A stretch of 64,000 bases of DNA from Halorubellus sp. JP-L1 (GTDB lineage Archaea > Halobacteriota > Halobacteria > Halobacteriales > Natrialbaceae). The translations under genes and the position numbers were made by a program. This document shows, piece after piece, positions 33,687 to 42,236 of this stretch. Each line of letters begins with the position of its first letter. Position 1 is the stretch's first letter. The notes below the pieces were generated by a model. The model did not search any database, was not told where the DNA came from, and worked only from the letters and a program-made list of their open reading frames with translations. The DNA is taken from contig NZ_JAAOIR010000004.1 of NCBI RefSeq assembly GCF_011440375.1, positions 248,001-312,000 of the forward strand, given 5' to 3'.

Positions 33687-34901
33687 TCAGGGATCGGTGC
33701 TTGTGACGGCGTCCGCGTCGACGCCCCGGATCGAATCGCGTCCAGTGAGGGCGACGGAGAGGTCGAGGTCCGCGAGGAAGTTCGACAGCACCGCGCGCAC
33801 GCCCTCCTCGCCGTCGAGTGCGAGGCCGTAGCAGTACGGACGCCCGAGGAGGACGGCGTCTGCACCGAGCGCGAGCGCGACGACGGCGTCCGCGCCGCGG
33901 CGTATCCCGGAGTCGAACAGGATCGCGGCCTCGGGGTCCGCGTCGGCGACCGCATCGGCGATCGCCGGGAGTTGGTCGAGCGCGGCGACGGCGCGGTCGA
34001 CCTGTCGGCCCCCGTGGTTCGAGACGACGACGCCGTCCGCGCCGGCGTCGACGCACCGCCGCGCGTCGTCGGGGTGCAGAACGCCCTTGCAGACCACCGG
34101 GAGGTCCGTGCGGTCGAACAGCCAGTCGAGGTCAGCGAACGAGAGCGTCGGGTCCGCGAACACGTCGACGAACTCGCGAGCGGTCTCGCGCGGGTTCTCC
34201 TCCGGGTCGGCGTCGAGGCGGTCGCGAAAGGCCGGGTCGCTCGTGTAGTTCGCGATGCCTTTCCCGTCGAGGAACGGCAGGTAGCCGTTCTGGACGTCGC
34301 GCTCGCGCCACCCGAGGTGTGGCGTGTCGAGCGTCAGGCAGATGGCGTCGTATCCGGCGGCCTCGGCGCGGTCGACGAGCGACGCGGTGACGTCGCGGTC
34401 TTTCGACCAGTACAGCTGGAACCAGTTCGGCGCATCGCTACCCTCGAGTTCGGCCGCTACATCCTCCAGGGGGTAGCTCGACTGCGTCGAGGTGACGTAG
34501 GAAACGTCCTCCGCGGCGGCGGCGCGAGCGCTCGCCAGGTCGCCGTCGTCGTGGAGCACGCCCTGGACGCCGATCGGCGCGAGTGCGACCGGCACCGGCC
34601 ACGTCTCCCCGAGCACCTCCACGGAGAGGTCGCGTTCGCCGGTGTCCCGGAGCACGCGCGGGACGAGCCGGTGGTCGTCGAACGCGTCCCGGTTCGCGCG
34701 CGTCGTCGACTCGCCGCCGGCGGACCCGGCGACGTACCCGTACGCGTCCTCGTCCATCGCGGCCTCAGCGGCGGCCTTCAGGTCCTCGTACGCCACCGGA
34801 ACGTCCGGGGTCTCGCCGGTGAGCATCCCGGTGGTGAACACCTCCGTCTGGCGGTACCGGCCGTACGGCGTCGACGCCTCGAATCCGTCGTCGTCGCTCA
34901 T
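33687..34901 (-). CDS. FMN-dependent alpha-hydroxy-acid oxidase (lactate oxidase/monooxygenase-like)
   Basis: The 404-residue soluble enzyme has the alpha-hydroxy-acid oxidizing TIM-barrel signature: PVALAPIGVQGVLHDDGD (about residues 103-120), FQLYWSKDRD, LTLDTPHLGWRERD, VVCKGVLHPDDARRCV and the catalytic SNHGGRQVDRAVAALDQLP with its histidine, then FDSGIRRGADAVVALALGA. Members oxidise L-lactate, glycolate or mandelate with O2 or quinone acceptors; the closest pattern is lactate 2-monooxygenase-like, and the exact substrate is not fixed. The ATG at 34901 starts a sensible N-terminus; the frame upstream extends 13 codons. It is divergent from the BtrH-like gene. Confidence 0.9.
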   Translation of the reverse strand: MSDDDGFEASTPYGRYRQTEVFTTGMLTGETPDVPVAYEDLKAAAEAAMDEDAYGYVAGSAGGESTTRANRDAFDDHRLVPRVLRDTGERDLSVEVLGETWPVPVALAPIGVQGVLHDDGDLASARAAAAEDVSYVTSTQSSYPLEDVAAELEGSDAPNWFQLYWSKDRDVTASLVDRAEAAGYDAICLTLDTPHLGWRERDVQNGYLPFLDGKGIANYTSDPAFRDRLDADPEENPRETAREFVDVFADPTLSFADLDWLFDRTDLPVVCKGVLHPDDARRCVDAGADGVVVSNHGGRQVDRAVAALDQLPAIADAVADADPEAAILFDSGIRRGADAVVALALGADAVLLGRPYCYGLALDGEEGVRAVLSNFLADLDLSVALTGRDSIRGVDADAVTSTDP

Positions 34902-35070
34902 GCAGCCATCCACGAAGCCCGACGTGTTGGTTGTTGTCACTGCTCCCGGAAGGGATCGGGTCGACGATGCGTCGGTGGGAACGGGGACGGCGAGAATCTG
35001 GGCGGGGACGGATCCGGCACGGACTCGCGGAACCGCTACTGTCTTGCCACGCGAGGGCGACGTCTGCCGT

Positions 35071-36081
35071 ATGCTGGATGCGTTCTCGCACGAAACCGGC
35101 GCGCACTGTGGGTCGACGTCGCTCTTCGACGTCGCGACGTTCGCGTCCTGGGACCTCCCGGAGCCGGTCTGTTTCGGTATCGGCGGCGGCCTCGGGTTCA
35201 GTTACTTCGAGCGCGAGCGGTCGCCGAGCCGGGAGTTCGTCGGGCGGACGCCGTGGCTGGAGACGGCGTTCTTCGAGCACCTCGGCGTCGACGTGGACGA
35301 CAACCGCGGCGACGACGCCGAGACGGCGTTCGCGGACCTCAGGGCGTACGTCGACGGCGGTCGGCCGGTGCTCGCGTTCGTCGACATCTATCACTTGCCG
35401 TACTTCGACTCGGACGTGCACTTCGCGCCGCACGTCGTCGTCGTCGTCGAGGTGGACGAAGCCGGCGTCGTCGTCGCGGACAGCGAGTTCGAGTCCCTCC
35501 AGCGCGTGACTCGAGAGGACTTCGACGCGGCCTGGAGTAGCGACGTCGGGTTCTACGGCGAACTGGACCGTCGGCGCCTCGTGTTCCGCGGGGAACCGGA
35601 CGCCACCAAGGCCGACGCGATGCGCGCCGGCATTCGCGCGACCGCGGACGGCTTGCTCCGGCCCGAGCGAGCCTACGACGGCATTCCGGACGCCGGCACG
35701 GGGACGAACGGGCTGGACGGGATGCGGGCGATGGCGCGCGAACTCCCCGAGTGGCCCGAGTTCGAGGACGCCGACTGGTGTACGCGGTTCGCGTATCAGA
35801 ACGTCGAGAAGCGCGGCACGGGCGGTGCCGCGTTCCGCGGCCTGTTCCGGCCGTTCCTCGAGACCGCGAGCGACGTCGTCGACGAGGTGACCGAGGCGGA
35901 CGTCGACGCGATGCGCACCGTCGAGGACGACTGGCACGCCATCGGGCAGTCCCTCAAGCGCGCCGGCCTCGCCGACGACGCGGACGACTCCCGGGCCGCG
36001 TACGACGCGGCCAGCGAACGCATGCTCGCCGTCGCCGAGCACGAGGAGGAGCTGTTCGAGTCGCTCGACGAACGCCTGTAG
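35071..36081 (+). CDS. BtrH-N/DUF4872-like protein (papain-fold acyltransferase or peptidase-like)
   Basis: The 336-residue protein begins HETGAHCGSTSLFDVATF, in which C13 is placed like the catalytic cysteine of BtrH-type N-terminal domains. GIGGGLGFSYF follows; a later FAPHVVVVVEVDEAGVVVAD offers the histidine and a VAD/SEF aspartate. The C-terminal half (about 190-336) is helical and acidic. BtrH in butirosin synthesis transfers an acyl group from an acyl-carrier protein; here no biosynthetic cluster is present, so the substrate is unknown. ATG 35071 is chosen because the frame upstream is antisense to the oxidase gene. Confidence 0.78.
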   Translation: MLDAFSHETGAHCGSTSLFDVATFASWDLPEPVCFGIGGGLGFSYFERERSPSREFVGRTPWLETAFFEHLGVDVDDNRGDDAETAFADLRAYVDGGRPVLAFVDIYHLPYFDSDVHFAPHVVVVVEVDEAGVVVADSEFESLQRVTREDFDAAWSSDVGFYGELDRRRLVFRGEPDATKADAMRAGIRATADGLLRPERAYDGIPDAGTGTNGLDGMRAMARELPEWPEFEDADWCTRFAYQNVEKRGTGGAAFRGLFRPFLETASDVVDEVTEADVDAMRTVEDDWHAIGQSLKRAGLADDADDSRAAYDAASERMLAVAEHEEELFESLDERL

Positions 36082-36103
36082 AACGCGACGCCGAACCGAC
36101 CGG

Positions 36104-36646
36104 TCACCGCGCGGTGTCGCCGCCGTACTCGTCCAGGCGGTCCTCGACGAACTCGCGAGTTCGTTCGACGTACTCCTCGACGTCGTCGAGGTCGATGCCG
36201 TCGCCGGGTTCGCGGTCGCCGCTCCCCCAGAAGTACGGTTTCGCGGGCGCGAGTTCCTCGACGAGCTTGTAGTTGAGTGCGGCGCCGACGAGCAGCGCCG
36301 CGGGGAACAGCCAGTGCGGGAGGACGATGACGAGCAGGACCGTCATGGGCGCGTACGCGAAGTACGACACGAGCTTCACGGCCGGGGTGACGACGGGGAT
36401 CGCTTCGACGTAACAGTAGAGGCCGTACACGCCGAGGAGGAGGCCGACGTCGAGGTAGACGCCGACCCAGAGGGCGTTCTCGTTCGCGAGGAGTTCGTGC
36501 GAGAACAGTGCGAGCGCGCCGGCGAGCGTCGTGAGGCGGTTGACGTACGTGCGTTCGAGGAGGATGCCGACGACGAGGAGCGATAGCTGGAGGAGTGGCG
36601 CTCCGATCCACTGGGGCAGGTTCTCGGCGATGAGTGCGGGTTGCAT
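36104..36646 (-). CDS. Multi-helix membrane protein, function unknown
   Basis: The 180-residue protein has four or five membrane segments (about residues 10-30, 36-55, 60-80, 90-125) followed by an acidic cytosolic tail of about 50 residues (GDREPGDGIDLDDVEEYVER). It has no recognised family. It is convergent with the BtrH-like gene (22 nt) and divergent from the small ribbon-helix-helix-like gene. The tail composition is typical of haloarchaeal membrane proteins. Confidence 0.75.
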   Translation of the reverse strand: MQPALIAENLPQWIGAPLLQLSLLVVGILLERTYVNRLTTLAGALALFSHELLANENALWVGVYLDVGLLLGVYGLYCYVEAIPVVTPAVKLVSYFAYAPMTVLLVIVLPHWLFPAALLVGAALNYKLVEELAPAKPYFWGSGDREPGDGIDLDDVEEYVERTREFVEDRLDEYGGDTAR

Positions 36647-36765
36647 CGCGTCGTCGCTCGTCTGGGGACGTCTCCTGTCGCACGCTAAAACGTTCGCTCG
36701 AACTCACGGTTCGATACGGCGGTCGACTCGCCGAGAGCGACGCACGGACGGTCGCACAAGAGTTA

Positions 36766-36778
36766 ATTTTATACATAT
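36766..36778 (+). promoter_or_regulatory. TATA-like box upstream of a small RHH-like gene
   Basis: ATTTTATACATAT is centred about 62 nt before the ATG at 36834. Just before that ATG, GGGGGAGGGA (36821-36830) is an unusually strong Shine-Dalgarno-like sequence, so this is one of the few genes here with a leader of about 35 nt. Confidence 0.5.
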
Positions 36779-36833
36779 AGGATATCGAATACAACGTACT
36801 GATGCATACTCGATCCATCGGGGGGAGGGAGCG

Positions 36834-37091
36834 ATGAAGTCGACGACGGTCACCGTCGAGAAGATGGACCTCCTGTTCCTGAAGTGGAACTCGCACATCA
36901 ACGCGTCCGGCCTCTACCGCGAAGCGATCCGCGACGTCATGGAGGAGCACGACGTCGCGCCCCACGAACTCCGCGAGCTCGTCGAGCGGGCGGAGGACGC
37001 CGGCTACGACCTCGACGACCTCGTCGAGCGCACGGACCGCGTCGACGACCTCGAGCGACTCGTCGAGGAGTCCAAGGAACTCGCCCAGTAA
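36834..37091 (+). CDS. Small ribbon-helix-helix-like protein
   Basis: The 85-residue protein starts MKSTTVTVEKMDLLFLKWNS, one beta strand then a helix, followed by INASGLYREAIRDVMEEH, which fits the strand-helix-turn-helix of ribbon-helix-helix DNA-binding proteins (residues 1-45). The remaining 40 residues are an acidic, probably dimerising helical tail. A role as a small transcription regulator is plausible but inferred. It has a clear promoter and a strong Shine-Dalgarno sequence, suggesting good expression. The transglutaminase-like lipoprotein gene follows 115 nt downstream with its own promoter. Confidence 0.72.
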   Translation: MKSTTVTVEKMDLLFLKWNSHINASGLYREAIRDVMEEHDVAPHELRELVERAEDAGYDLDDLVERTDRVDDLERLVEESKELAQ

Positions 37092-37171
37092 TCGGTTCGT
37101 ATCGCCTCGCCTGGACGTATGCGGTGCCTACGGGTCGGGCGGCCGGGAGGTGTGATATTGCATAACAGCAT

Positions 37172-37183
37172 GCTTTATATTGG
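37172..37183 (+). promoter_or_regulatory. TATA-like box of the transglutaminase-like lipoprotein gene
   Basis: GCTTTATATTGG is centred about 30 nt upstream of the ATG at 37207, consistent with a leaderless transcript. Confidence 0.5.
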
Positions 37184-37206
37184 TCGGGAAGCTATCGAAC
37201 TTCAAC

Positions 37207-38610
37207 ATGAGACGGCGGCGTCTCCTGAGCGCGCTCTCGGCGGGGGTCGCGGCGTCGAGCGGTTGCCTCAGCACCGTCGAGGCGCCGGCCCTGGACCGCG
37301 AGGACTCCCGACCGCCGCTGGCGAGAGAGGACTTCGTGTCGTCCGAGGGGAACGCCCAGCGAGAGGCCGTGATTCCGAACGTCTCGTTGCTCCCCATGTC
37401 GACGGCGTCGAGCACCGACGGTGACGAGTCCAGGGTCGTTCCGGCCCCGCAGGACGACTCGGGGAACGAGAGCGCACCGGCGTCGAACGAGTCGAGGAAG
37501 TCGACGCCGGTGTCGTCGGAGACGTCCACTTCGAGGGCGACGGAGACGTCGACGTCCGTGGCCGTCTCCGGTCGCGACTTCGAGGAACAGGGGCTGTACG
37601 TGACGGACGACTTCTGGCAGTACCGTACGCACGTCCACCGGTACGCCGTGGACGAGGTGACGACGACGGTGTTCCCGACGGAACCGTCGACGGACACGCC
37701 GGTGAAGGTCGTGGTCGCCGCGTCGGTGTACCCGCGAGGCGGCCTCGTCGATAGCGTCGCGAGCGAGCCGTTCCGGCCGGATTCGAGCGCGCGTCGCGTG
37801 ACCGTCCCGATGGACCTGTCGGCGGCGCCGGACGGCGTCCCGCTCCAGTACGTCGCCGCAGTGGTGCCCGAGAGCGTGGAGCCGACGGAGATCCATCCCG
37901 AGGACCTCCACGCGCTGATGGAGACGGACCCGTTCGTGGTGGCCGACGATCTCCTCGAACGCGTGGACCGACCGGAGCGACTGGCGGCGGATTCGGGGAG
38001 GGCGTTCGACCGGCAGCCCGTCGAGGGCGGGTACGTGCAGACGCTCCGCGGGCGGACCAAGGGCCGGTCGTGGGAGGTGAGCTTCCTCGCGTTCGACAGC
38101 GCGTACGTCGCGGCGAAACGTCGGTCGCGCGGGCGAGCGCGAGCGGAGTACGTCTCGTACGAGCTGCTGGAGGGGGCAGCGAACGAGATCGCGGAGTTCG
38201 TCTACGAGGCCGCGGAGAACAACGGGTTCACGAGCGAGTTCGAGCGCATCCAGTTCGCGTTGAGTTTCGTGCAGCGACTCCCGTACGTCTCGGACGACGT
38301 GTCGACGGGGTACGACGACTACACGAAGTTCATCATGGAGACGTTGACGTCGTTCAAGGGGGACTGCGAGGACACGAGCATCCTGTTCGCGTCCATCCTC
38401 GAGTCCGAGCCGTTCAACTACAACGCGGTCCTGCTCGAGCCACCGGGACACATGGCCGTCGGACTGTTGATGGAGAAGGACTTCGAGGGGTTCTCGTACA
38501 TCTACGACGGCAGCCAGTACTTCTACGTGGAGACGACGACGGAGGGGTGGGGGATCGGGCAGATCCCCGACCAGTACCGGGAGACGAAGGCCCGCATCTA
38601 CGACGTCTGA
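37207..38610 (+). CDS. Lipoprotein with C-terminal transglutaminase-like cysteine-protease fold
   Basis: The 467-residue protein has a Tat-like lipoprotein signal (RRRRLLSALSAGVAASSGCL), a Ser/Thr/Glu-rich linker with repeats (about 60-120), and an extracellular region. The last 160 residues resemble a transglutaminase-like domain: FALSFVQRLPYVSDD, then C387 in FKGDCEDTSILFASIL, H415 in PPGHMAVGL and D434 in YIYDGSQYFYVE, giving a Cys-His-Asp triad in the right order. Members cleave or cross-link proteins; targets here are unknown, but the lipid anchor puts it at the cell surface. It precedes a HerA-like ATPase gene by 141 nt. Confidence 0.83.
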   Translation: MRRRRLLSALSAGVAASSGCLSTVEAPALDREDSRPPLAREDFVSSEGNAQREAVIPNVSLLPMSTASSTDGDESRVVPAPQDDSGNESAPASNESRKSTPVSSETSTSRATETSTSVAVSGRDFEEQGLYVTDDFWQYRTHVHRYAVDEVTTTVFPTEPSTDTPVKVVVAASVYPRGGLVDSVASEPFRPDSSARRVTVPMDLSAAPDGVPLQYVAAVVPESVEPTEIHPEDLHALMETDPFVVADDLLERVDRPERLAADSGRAFDRQPVEGGYVQTLRGRTKGRSWEVSFLAFDSAYVAAKRRSRGRARAEYVSYELLEGAANEIAEFVYEAAENNGFTSEFERIQFALSFVQRLPYVSDDVSTGYDDYTKFIMETLTSFKGDCEDTSILFASILESEPFNYNAVLLEPPGHMAVGLLMEKDFEGFSYIYDGSQYFYVETTTEGWGIGQIPDQYRETKARIYDV

Positions 38611-38751
38611 GTGCGAACGCGGTTCGCGTTCGGGGGCCTGGCCGCCGAATCGCGGGTCGACGTCGCGAACGGCGACCTCGTGTAGGGAAAGATACAACCC
38701 AAGGGGGTGTCTGTCTCGTTGGTATGGAGTCGGGTGAACGGGTGATGGTCG

Positions 38752-40575
38752 ATGGGTGAGACGCGGAACATCGAGGTGGGTGAGACGGTCGACGGCGACC
38801 CGGTCGAGCTCCCGGTCGTCGAACTCCTCACGGGGCGGGGGTTCGTCACTGGGAAGTCCGGGAGCGGGAAGTCGAACACGGCGAGCGTCGTCTGCGAGGA
38901 ACTGCTCGATGCGGGGTTCCCGATGCTCATCATCGACTGCGAGGGCGAGTACTATGGCCTCAAGGAGGAGTACGAGCTCCTGCACGTCGGTGCGGACGAG
39001 GAGTGCGACATCCAGGTGTCGCCCGAGCACGCCGAGAAGGTCGCGGAGCTTGCGCTGGAGGAGAACATCCCGGTCATCCTCGACGTCTCGGGGTACCTCG
39101 ACGACGACGTGTCGGACGAACTCATCCTGAAGACGGCGCGGCACCTGTTCGCGAAGGAGAAGAAGCTGAAGAAGCCGTTCCTGCTCGTCTGCGAGGAGGT
39201 CCACGAGTACATCCCGGAGGGTGGTGGGATGGACGAGACGGGGAAGATGCTCATCAAGATCGGGAAGCGCGGCCGCAAGCACGGCCTGGGCATCGTCGGC
39301 ATCAGTCAGCGACCCGCGGACGTGAAGAAGGACTTCATCACGCAGGCGAACTGGCTCGTCTGGCATCGCCTCACGTGGGAGAACGACACGAACGTCGTCG
39401 GGCGCATCATCGGGAGCGAGTACGCCGAGAAGGTGACGGACCTCGACGACGGGCAGGCGTTCATGCAGACGGACTGGGCGGAGGCGGACCTGCGGACGGT
39501 GCAGTTCCGCCGGAAGCGGACGTTCGACGCCGGCGCGACGCCGGGGCTGGACGACTTCGAGCGCCCGGAGTTGAAGTCGGTGAGCGACAACTTGGTCGGG
39601 GACCTCCAGTCGATCACGGAGGACAAGGAGGAGCACGAGAACCGGATCGCGGAGCTGGAGGCGGAGATCGAGAAGAAGGAAACGCGCATCGAGACCCTGG
39701 AGGACGAGCTGGAGGACGCGCGCGACATCTCGCAGGCAGCGAACAAGATGGCGGACGCGATCGCGGGGAACACGGGCATCTCTGCGCCGACCGCCGAGGA
39801 CCAGCAGACGCTGGACGAGGTCGACGGCGACAAATCTGACCGCGAGAAGTCGAACGCGGAGATCGAGCACGAGCGCAACGAGTTCCGGAAGCGCGCGCGA
39901 GAGCTCGAGGAGCGACTGGACGACCTGGCGTCGACGAAGACCGACCTCGAGGACCGCGTGGAGTCGCTCGTGGTCGAGAAGGAGACGCTCGCCGAGGAGA
40001 GGGACGAGCTCCGCGGGGAGCGCGACGAGCTCGCGACGCGCGTGGACGAACTGGAGGCGGAGGTCGAGTCGATGCGGGCGGAACTGGGCGACGAGCGCGA
40101 CAAGGCCGAGCAGCTGGAGGCGGAGACGGACGACGGCGAGGTCATCTCGGATCAGGCCGACCGCATCGCGTTCCTCGAGATGGCGCTCGAACAACTCCAG
40201 CGGCGACTTTCGGAGGACGACGACGCTGCAGGCAGCCTGGAGTCGGTGTCGACGATCGACCTGCTCCACGAGCCGCCGGTCGAGGAGAAGGTCGAGGCGG
40301 CGATCCGCGAGTCGAACTGTCGCCGCGAGCACGCGTGGGACGTCATCGCGGTGCTCGCCGACCGCGGGCCGATGCGGACGCGGGACCTGGAGCCGCTCGT
40401 GGACGCGACCGGCCACCACATCTCGAGTGCCATCATCGAACTGCGGAAGGTGAACGTCCTGGAGCGCGACCAGCAGGGCCGCCACGAGATTAATCGACGG
40501 TACGTGGAGGGCCTCATCGAGACGAAGGCCGAACGCGAGGGGCTGGCGCCGCTCAAGAACCGGTCGCGACGGTAG
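38752..40575 (+). CDS. HerA-like ATPase with long coiled coil and winged-helix C-terminus
   Basis: The 607-residue soluble protein begins with a HerA/FtsK-type P-loop domain (residues about 1-260): Walker A GKSGSGKSNT (34-43), Walker B PFLLVCEEVHEYIPEGG near 143, and GISQRPADVKKDFI as sensor motif. Residues about 285-500 are a long coiled coil (ERLDDLASTKTDLEDRVESL). The C-terminal 80 residues are helical with a winged-helix look (DVIAVLADRGPMRTRDLEPL). HerA-class ATPases move DNA with NurA-type nucleases, but this one lacks the N-terminal HAS-barrel region and has no nuclease beside it. It may instead act as a stand-alone DUF87-type ATPase. Its own promoter is near 38690. Confidence 0.85.
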   Translation: MGETRNIEVGETVDGDPVELPVVELLTGRGFVTGKSGSGKSNTASVVCEELLDAGFPMLIIDCEGEYYGLKEEYELLHVGADEECDIQVSPEHAEKVAELALEENIPVILDVSGYLDDDVSDELILKTARHLFAKEKKLKKPFLLVCEEVHEYIPEGGGMDETGKMLIKIGKRGRKHGLGIVGISQRPADVKKDFITQANWLVWHRLTWENDTNVVGRIIGSEYAEKVTDLDDGQAFMQTDWAEADLRTVQFRRKRTFDAGATPGLDDFERPELKSVSDNLVGDLQSITEDKEEHENRIAELEAEIEKKETRIETLEDELEDARDISQAANKMADAIAGNTGISAPTAEDQQTLDEVDGDKSDREKSNAEIEHERNEFRKRARELEERLDDLASTKTDLEDRVESLVVEKETLAEERDELRGERDELATRVDELEAEVESMRAELGDERDKAEQLEAETDDGEVISDQADRIAFLEMALEQLQRRLSEDDDAAGSLESVSTIDLLHEPPVEEKVEAAIRESNCRREHAWDVIAVLADRGPMRTRDLEPLVDATGHHISSAIIELRKVNVLERDQQGRHEINRRYVEGLIETKAEREGLAPLKNRSRR

Positions 40576-40607
40576 CGTCGACGGCGTCGCGGCTCGTGGG
40601 CGTGATC

Positions 40608-40931
40608 TCAGGCGCCGCCGCTGACGCTGTGGAGGCCGACGATGCCGCAGACGATGACGGCGATGAAGCCGACGCGGGCGAGCGACGCCGGTTCGTCGAA
40701 GAGGACGACGCCGAGGGTCGCGGTGCCGACGGCGCCGATGCCCGTCCAGACGGCGTAGGCGGTGCCGATGGGGAGGTCCTGGACGGCTCTGGCGAGGAGG
40801 ATCATGCTGACGACGAGCGCGACGGCCGTGGCTGCGGTCGGTACTGGTTTCGTGAGGCCGTCGGAGTACTGGAGGCCGATGGCCCAGCCGATCTCGAACA
40901 AGCCGGCGACGACGAGGAGCGTCCAGGACAC
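40608..40931 (-). CDS. SMR-family exporter, SugE/Gdx-like (guanidinium type)
   Basis: The 107-residue protein has four membrane helices, with the conserved glutamate E13 in LLVVAGLFEIGWAIGLQYSD. The surrounding FEIGWAIGLQYSDGLTKP pattern resembles SugE/Gdx (guanidinium exporter) rather than EmrE. AYAVWTGIGAVG at about residues 59-70 is the SMR signature. It works as a dimer exchanging protons for guanidinium or quaternary ammonium ions. No guanidine riboswitch is visible upstream (the ATG lies 113 nt from the divergent lipoprotein gene). Confidence 0.88.
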   Translation of the reverse strand: MSWTLLVVAGLFEIGWAIGLQYSDGLTKPVPTAATAVALVVSMILLARAVQDLPIGTAYAVWTGIGAVGTATLGVVLFDEPASLARVGFIAVIVCGIVGLHSVSGGA

Positions 40932-41044
40932 GCTCGAGGGGTGGGCGCGGTCCGAGTTACGTGCTACGATGCGCGCGCGGTCTCGTGGAGGGAGGCGTCC
41001 GCGCCCGTCAGGATTAATCCCCTCCGCGCTGTAGTGTCGTTCGC

Positions 41045-42196
41045 ATGAGACGACGCGCGGTACTGGGGATCCTGGGGACGGTCGGGACCGGCGGGTGTCT
41101 GCGATTGGCCGGGGAGACGACGACCACGCGGCAGAGCGCGACTACGGCGGCGTCGGCGAGGTCGGCCGCACCGGCGACCGCGACCGAGCCGTCGACGACG
41201 ACCGAGGAGTGGTCGGACGAGCCGTCGTATCCGTACGGGCTCGCCGACGACGGCGTCAGTCCGTTGCTCTACGATACGTGCGTGCAGTCCCTCTCCGGTC
41301 GGGCGTTCCGCGCACGGTACACGAAGGTGGACGCCGAGCGAGCGACCCGGAAGTGGGACCGAACGTTCGCGGTCGCCGACAGGCAGGCGGTCGCACAGTG
41401 GACGCGGAACCAGGGCGGACTCGTCGACATGTTCCGGACCGGGAACGAGGGCCTGTGGCGCGAGGACCTCGGCGACGCGTACACGTACGGACGGGACGCT
41501 GGCGGGTTCTCGATGCGCGAGATCGTCTGGGACAAGGAGTTGGAACCGCTGATTTCGGCGCCCGCGTGGGGGTCACCGGAGCGGACGAACGACGCACGGC
41601 CGGCTATCTGGACGGTCGAGGCGGACGGGCTGGAGACGCCGAACGTCGCTCCGGGGTACGTCGAGGGCGAGTTGCGGGCGGTCGACTCGGCGTCGCTTCG
41701 CGTGGACGAGACGGGCGTGATCCGGTCGTTCGAGGCGTCCTATACAGTGTACGACGCGAACGCGGACGACACCCGGTCGTACACGTTCCGATACCTGACG
41801 AGGGACCTGGGGTCAGTCGCGGTGAGCGAGCCGGAGTGGACGGCGACCGCACGCCAGCAGCGACCGACCGCGTCGGCGTCGCTCACGGACGACCGGCGGT
41901 TCGTTCGGCTGCGCGTCGAGTCCGGCGGCCTCATCGCGACGGACTCGCGGATCTCCGTGTTCGAGGAGGGGACGGATCGGAAGTTCGTCACGCACACGCA
42001 GTCGTCGTTAGAGGAGGGCGACGTTGCCTACCTCTATCGGACGTCGGACGAAGACCGGGTCGAGCAGGGGACGGTCGTCGTCGGCGAACGACCGTCCGAC
42101 GTCACGCCGCTGGCGTTGGACGGCGAGTACTCGCTGTCGGCGTTCCGGAAGGACACGAACTACTTCCCACGCATCCAGGTGTCAGCACCGGAGTGA
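41045..42196 (+). CDS. Haloarchaeal surface lipoprotein, paralogue of the 31400-32572 protein
   Basis: The 383-residue protein starts RRRAVLGILGTVGTGGCLRL, sharing TVGTGGCLRLA with its paralogue 8.5 kb away, then a Thr/Ala-rich linker, and a beta-rich exterior domain (YPYGLADDGVSPLLYDTCVQ; ISVFEEGTDRKFVTHTQSSL). The signal is Tat-like and the lipobox Cys is at position 18. Family function is unknown. A TATA-like GATTAATCCC near 41012-41021 is centred about 30 nt before the ATG. It is followed by a convergent nuclease lipoprotein gene. Confidence 0.82.
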   Translation: MRRRAVLGILGTVGTGGCLRLAGETTTTRQSATTAASARSAAPATATEPSTTTEEWSDEPSYPYGLADDGVSPLLYDTCVQSLSGRAFRARYTKVDAERATRKWDRTFAVADRQAVAQWTRNQGGLVDMFRTGNEGLWREDLGDAYTYGRDAGGFSMREIVWDKELEPLISAPAWGSPERTNDARPAIWTVEADGLETPNVAPGYVEGELRAVDSASLRVDETGVIRSFEASYTVYDANADDTRSYTFRYLTRDLGSVAVSEPEWTATARQQRPTASASLTDDRRFVRLRVESGGLIATDSRISVFEEGTDRKFVTHTQSSLEEGDVAYLYRTSDEDRVEQGTVVVGERPSDVTPLALDGEYSLSAFRKDTNYFPRIQVSAPE

Positions 42197-42236
42197 GCGC
42201 GCGAGGTGTGCGTCCGCGACGTCGAGCGCGCGGTCC

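Noticed and set aside
37192-40485. Very long open frame on the minus strand (about 1100 codons) opposite the HerA-like and lipoprotein genes
   Set aside because: It is antisense to two clear genes, lacks motifs, and is rich in Arg/Leu/Val as expected of a shadow of GC-rich coding DNA.
29526-40575. Sir2 and HerA genes as a HerA-SIR2 antiphage system
   Set aside because: They lie 8.5 kb apart, the Sir2 protein is a normal zinc-ribbon deacylase, and several metabolic genes separate them.
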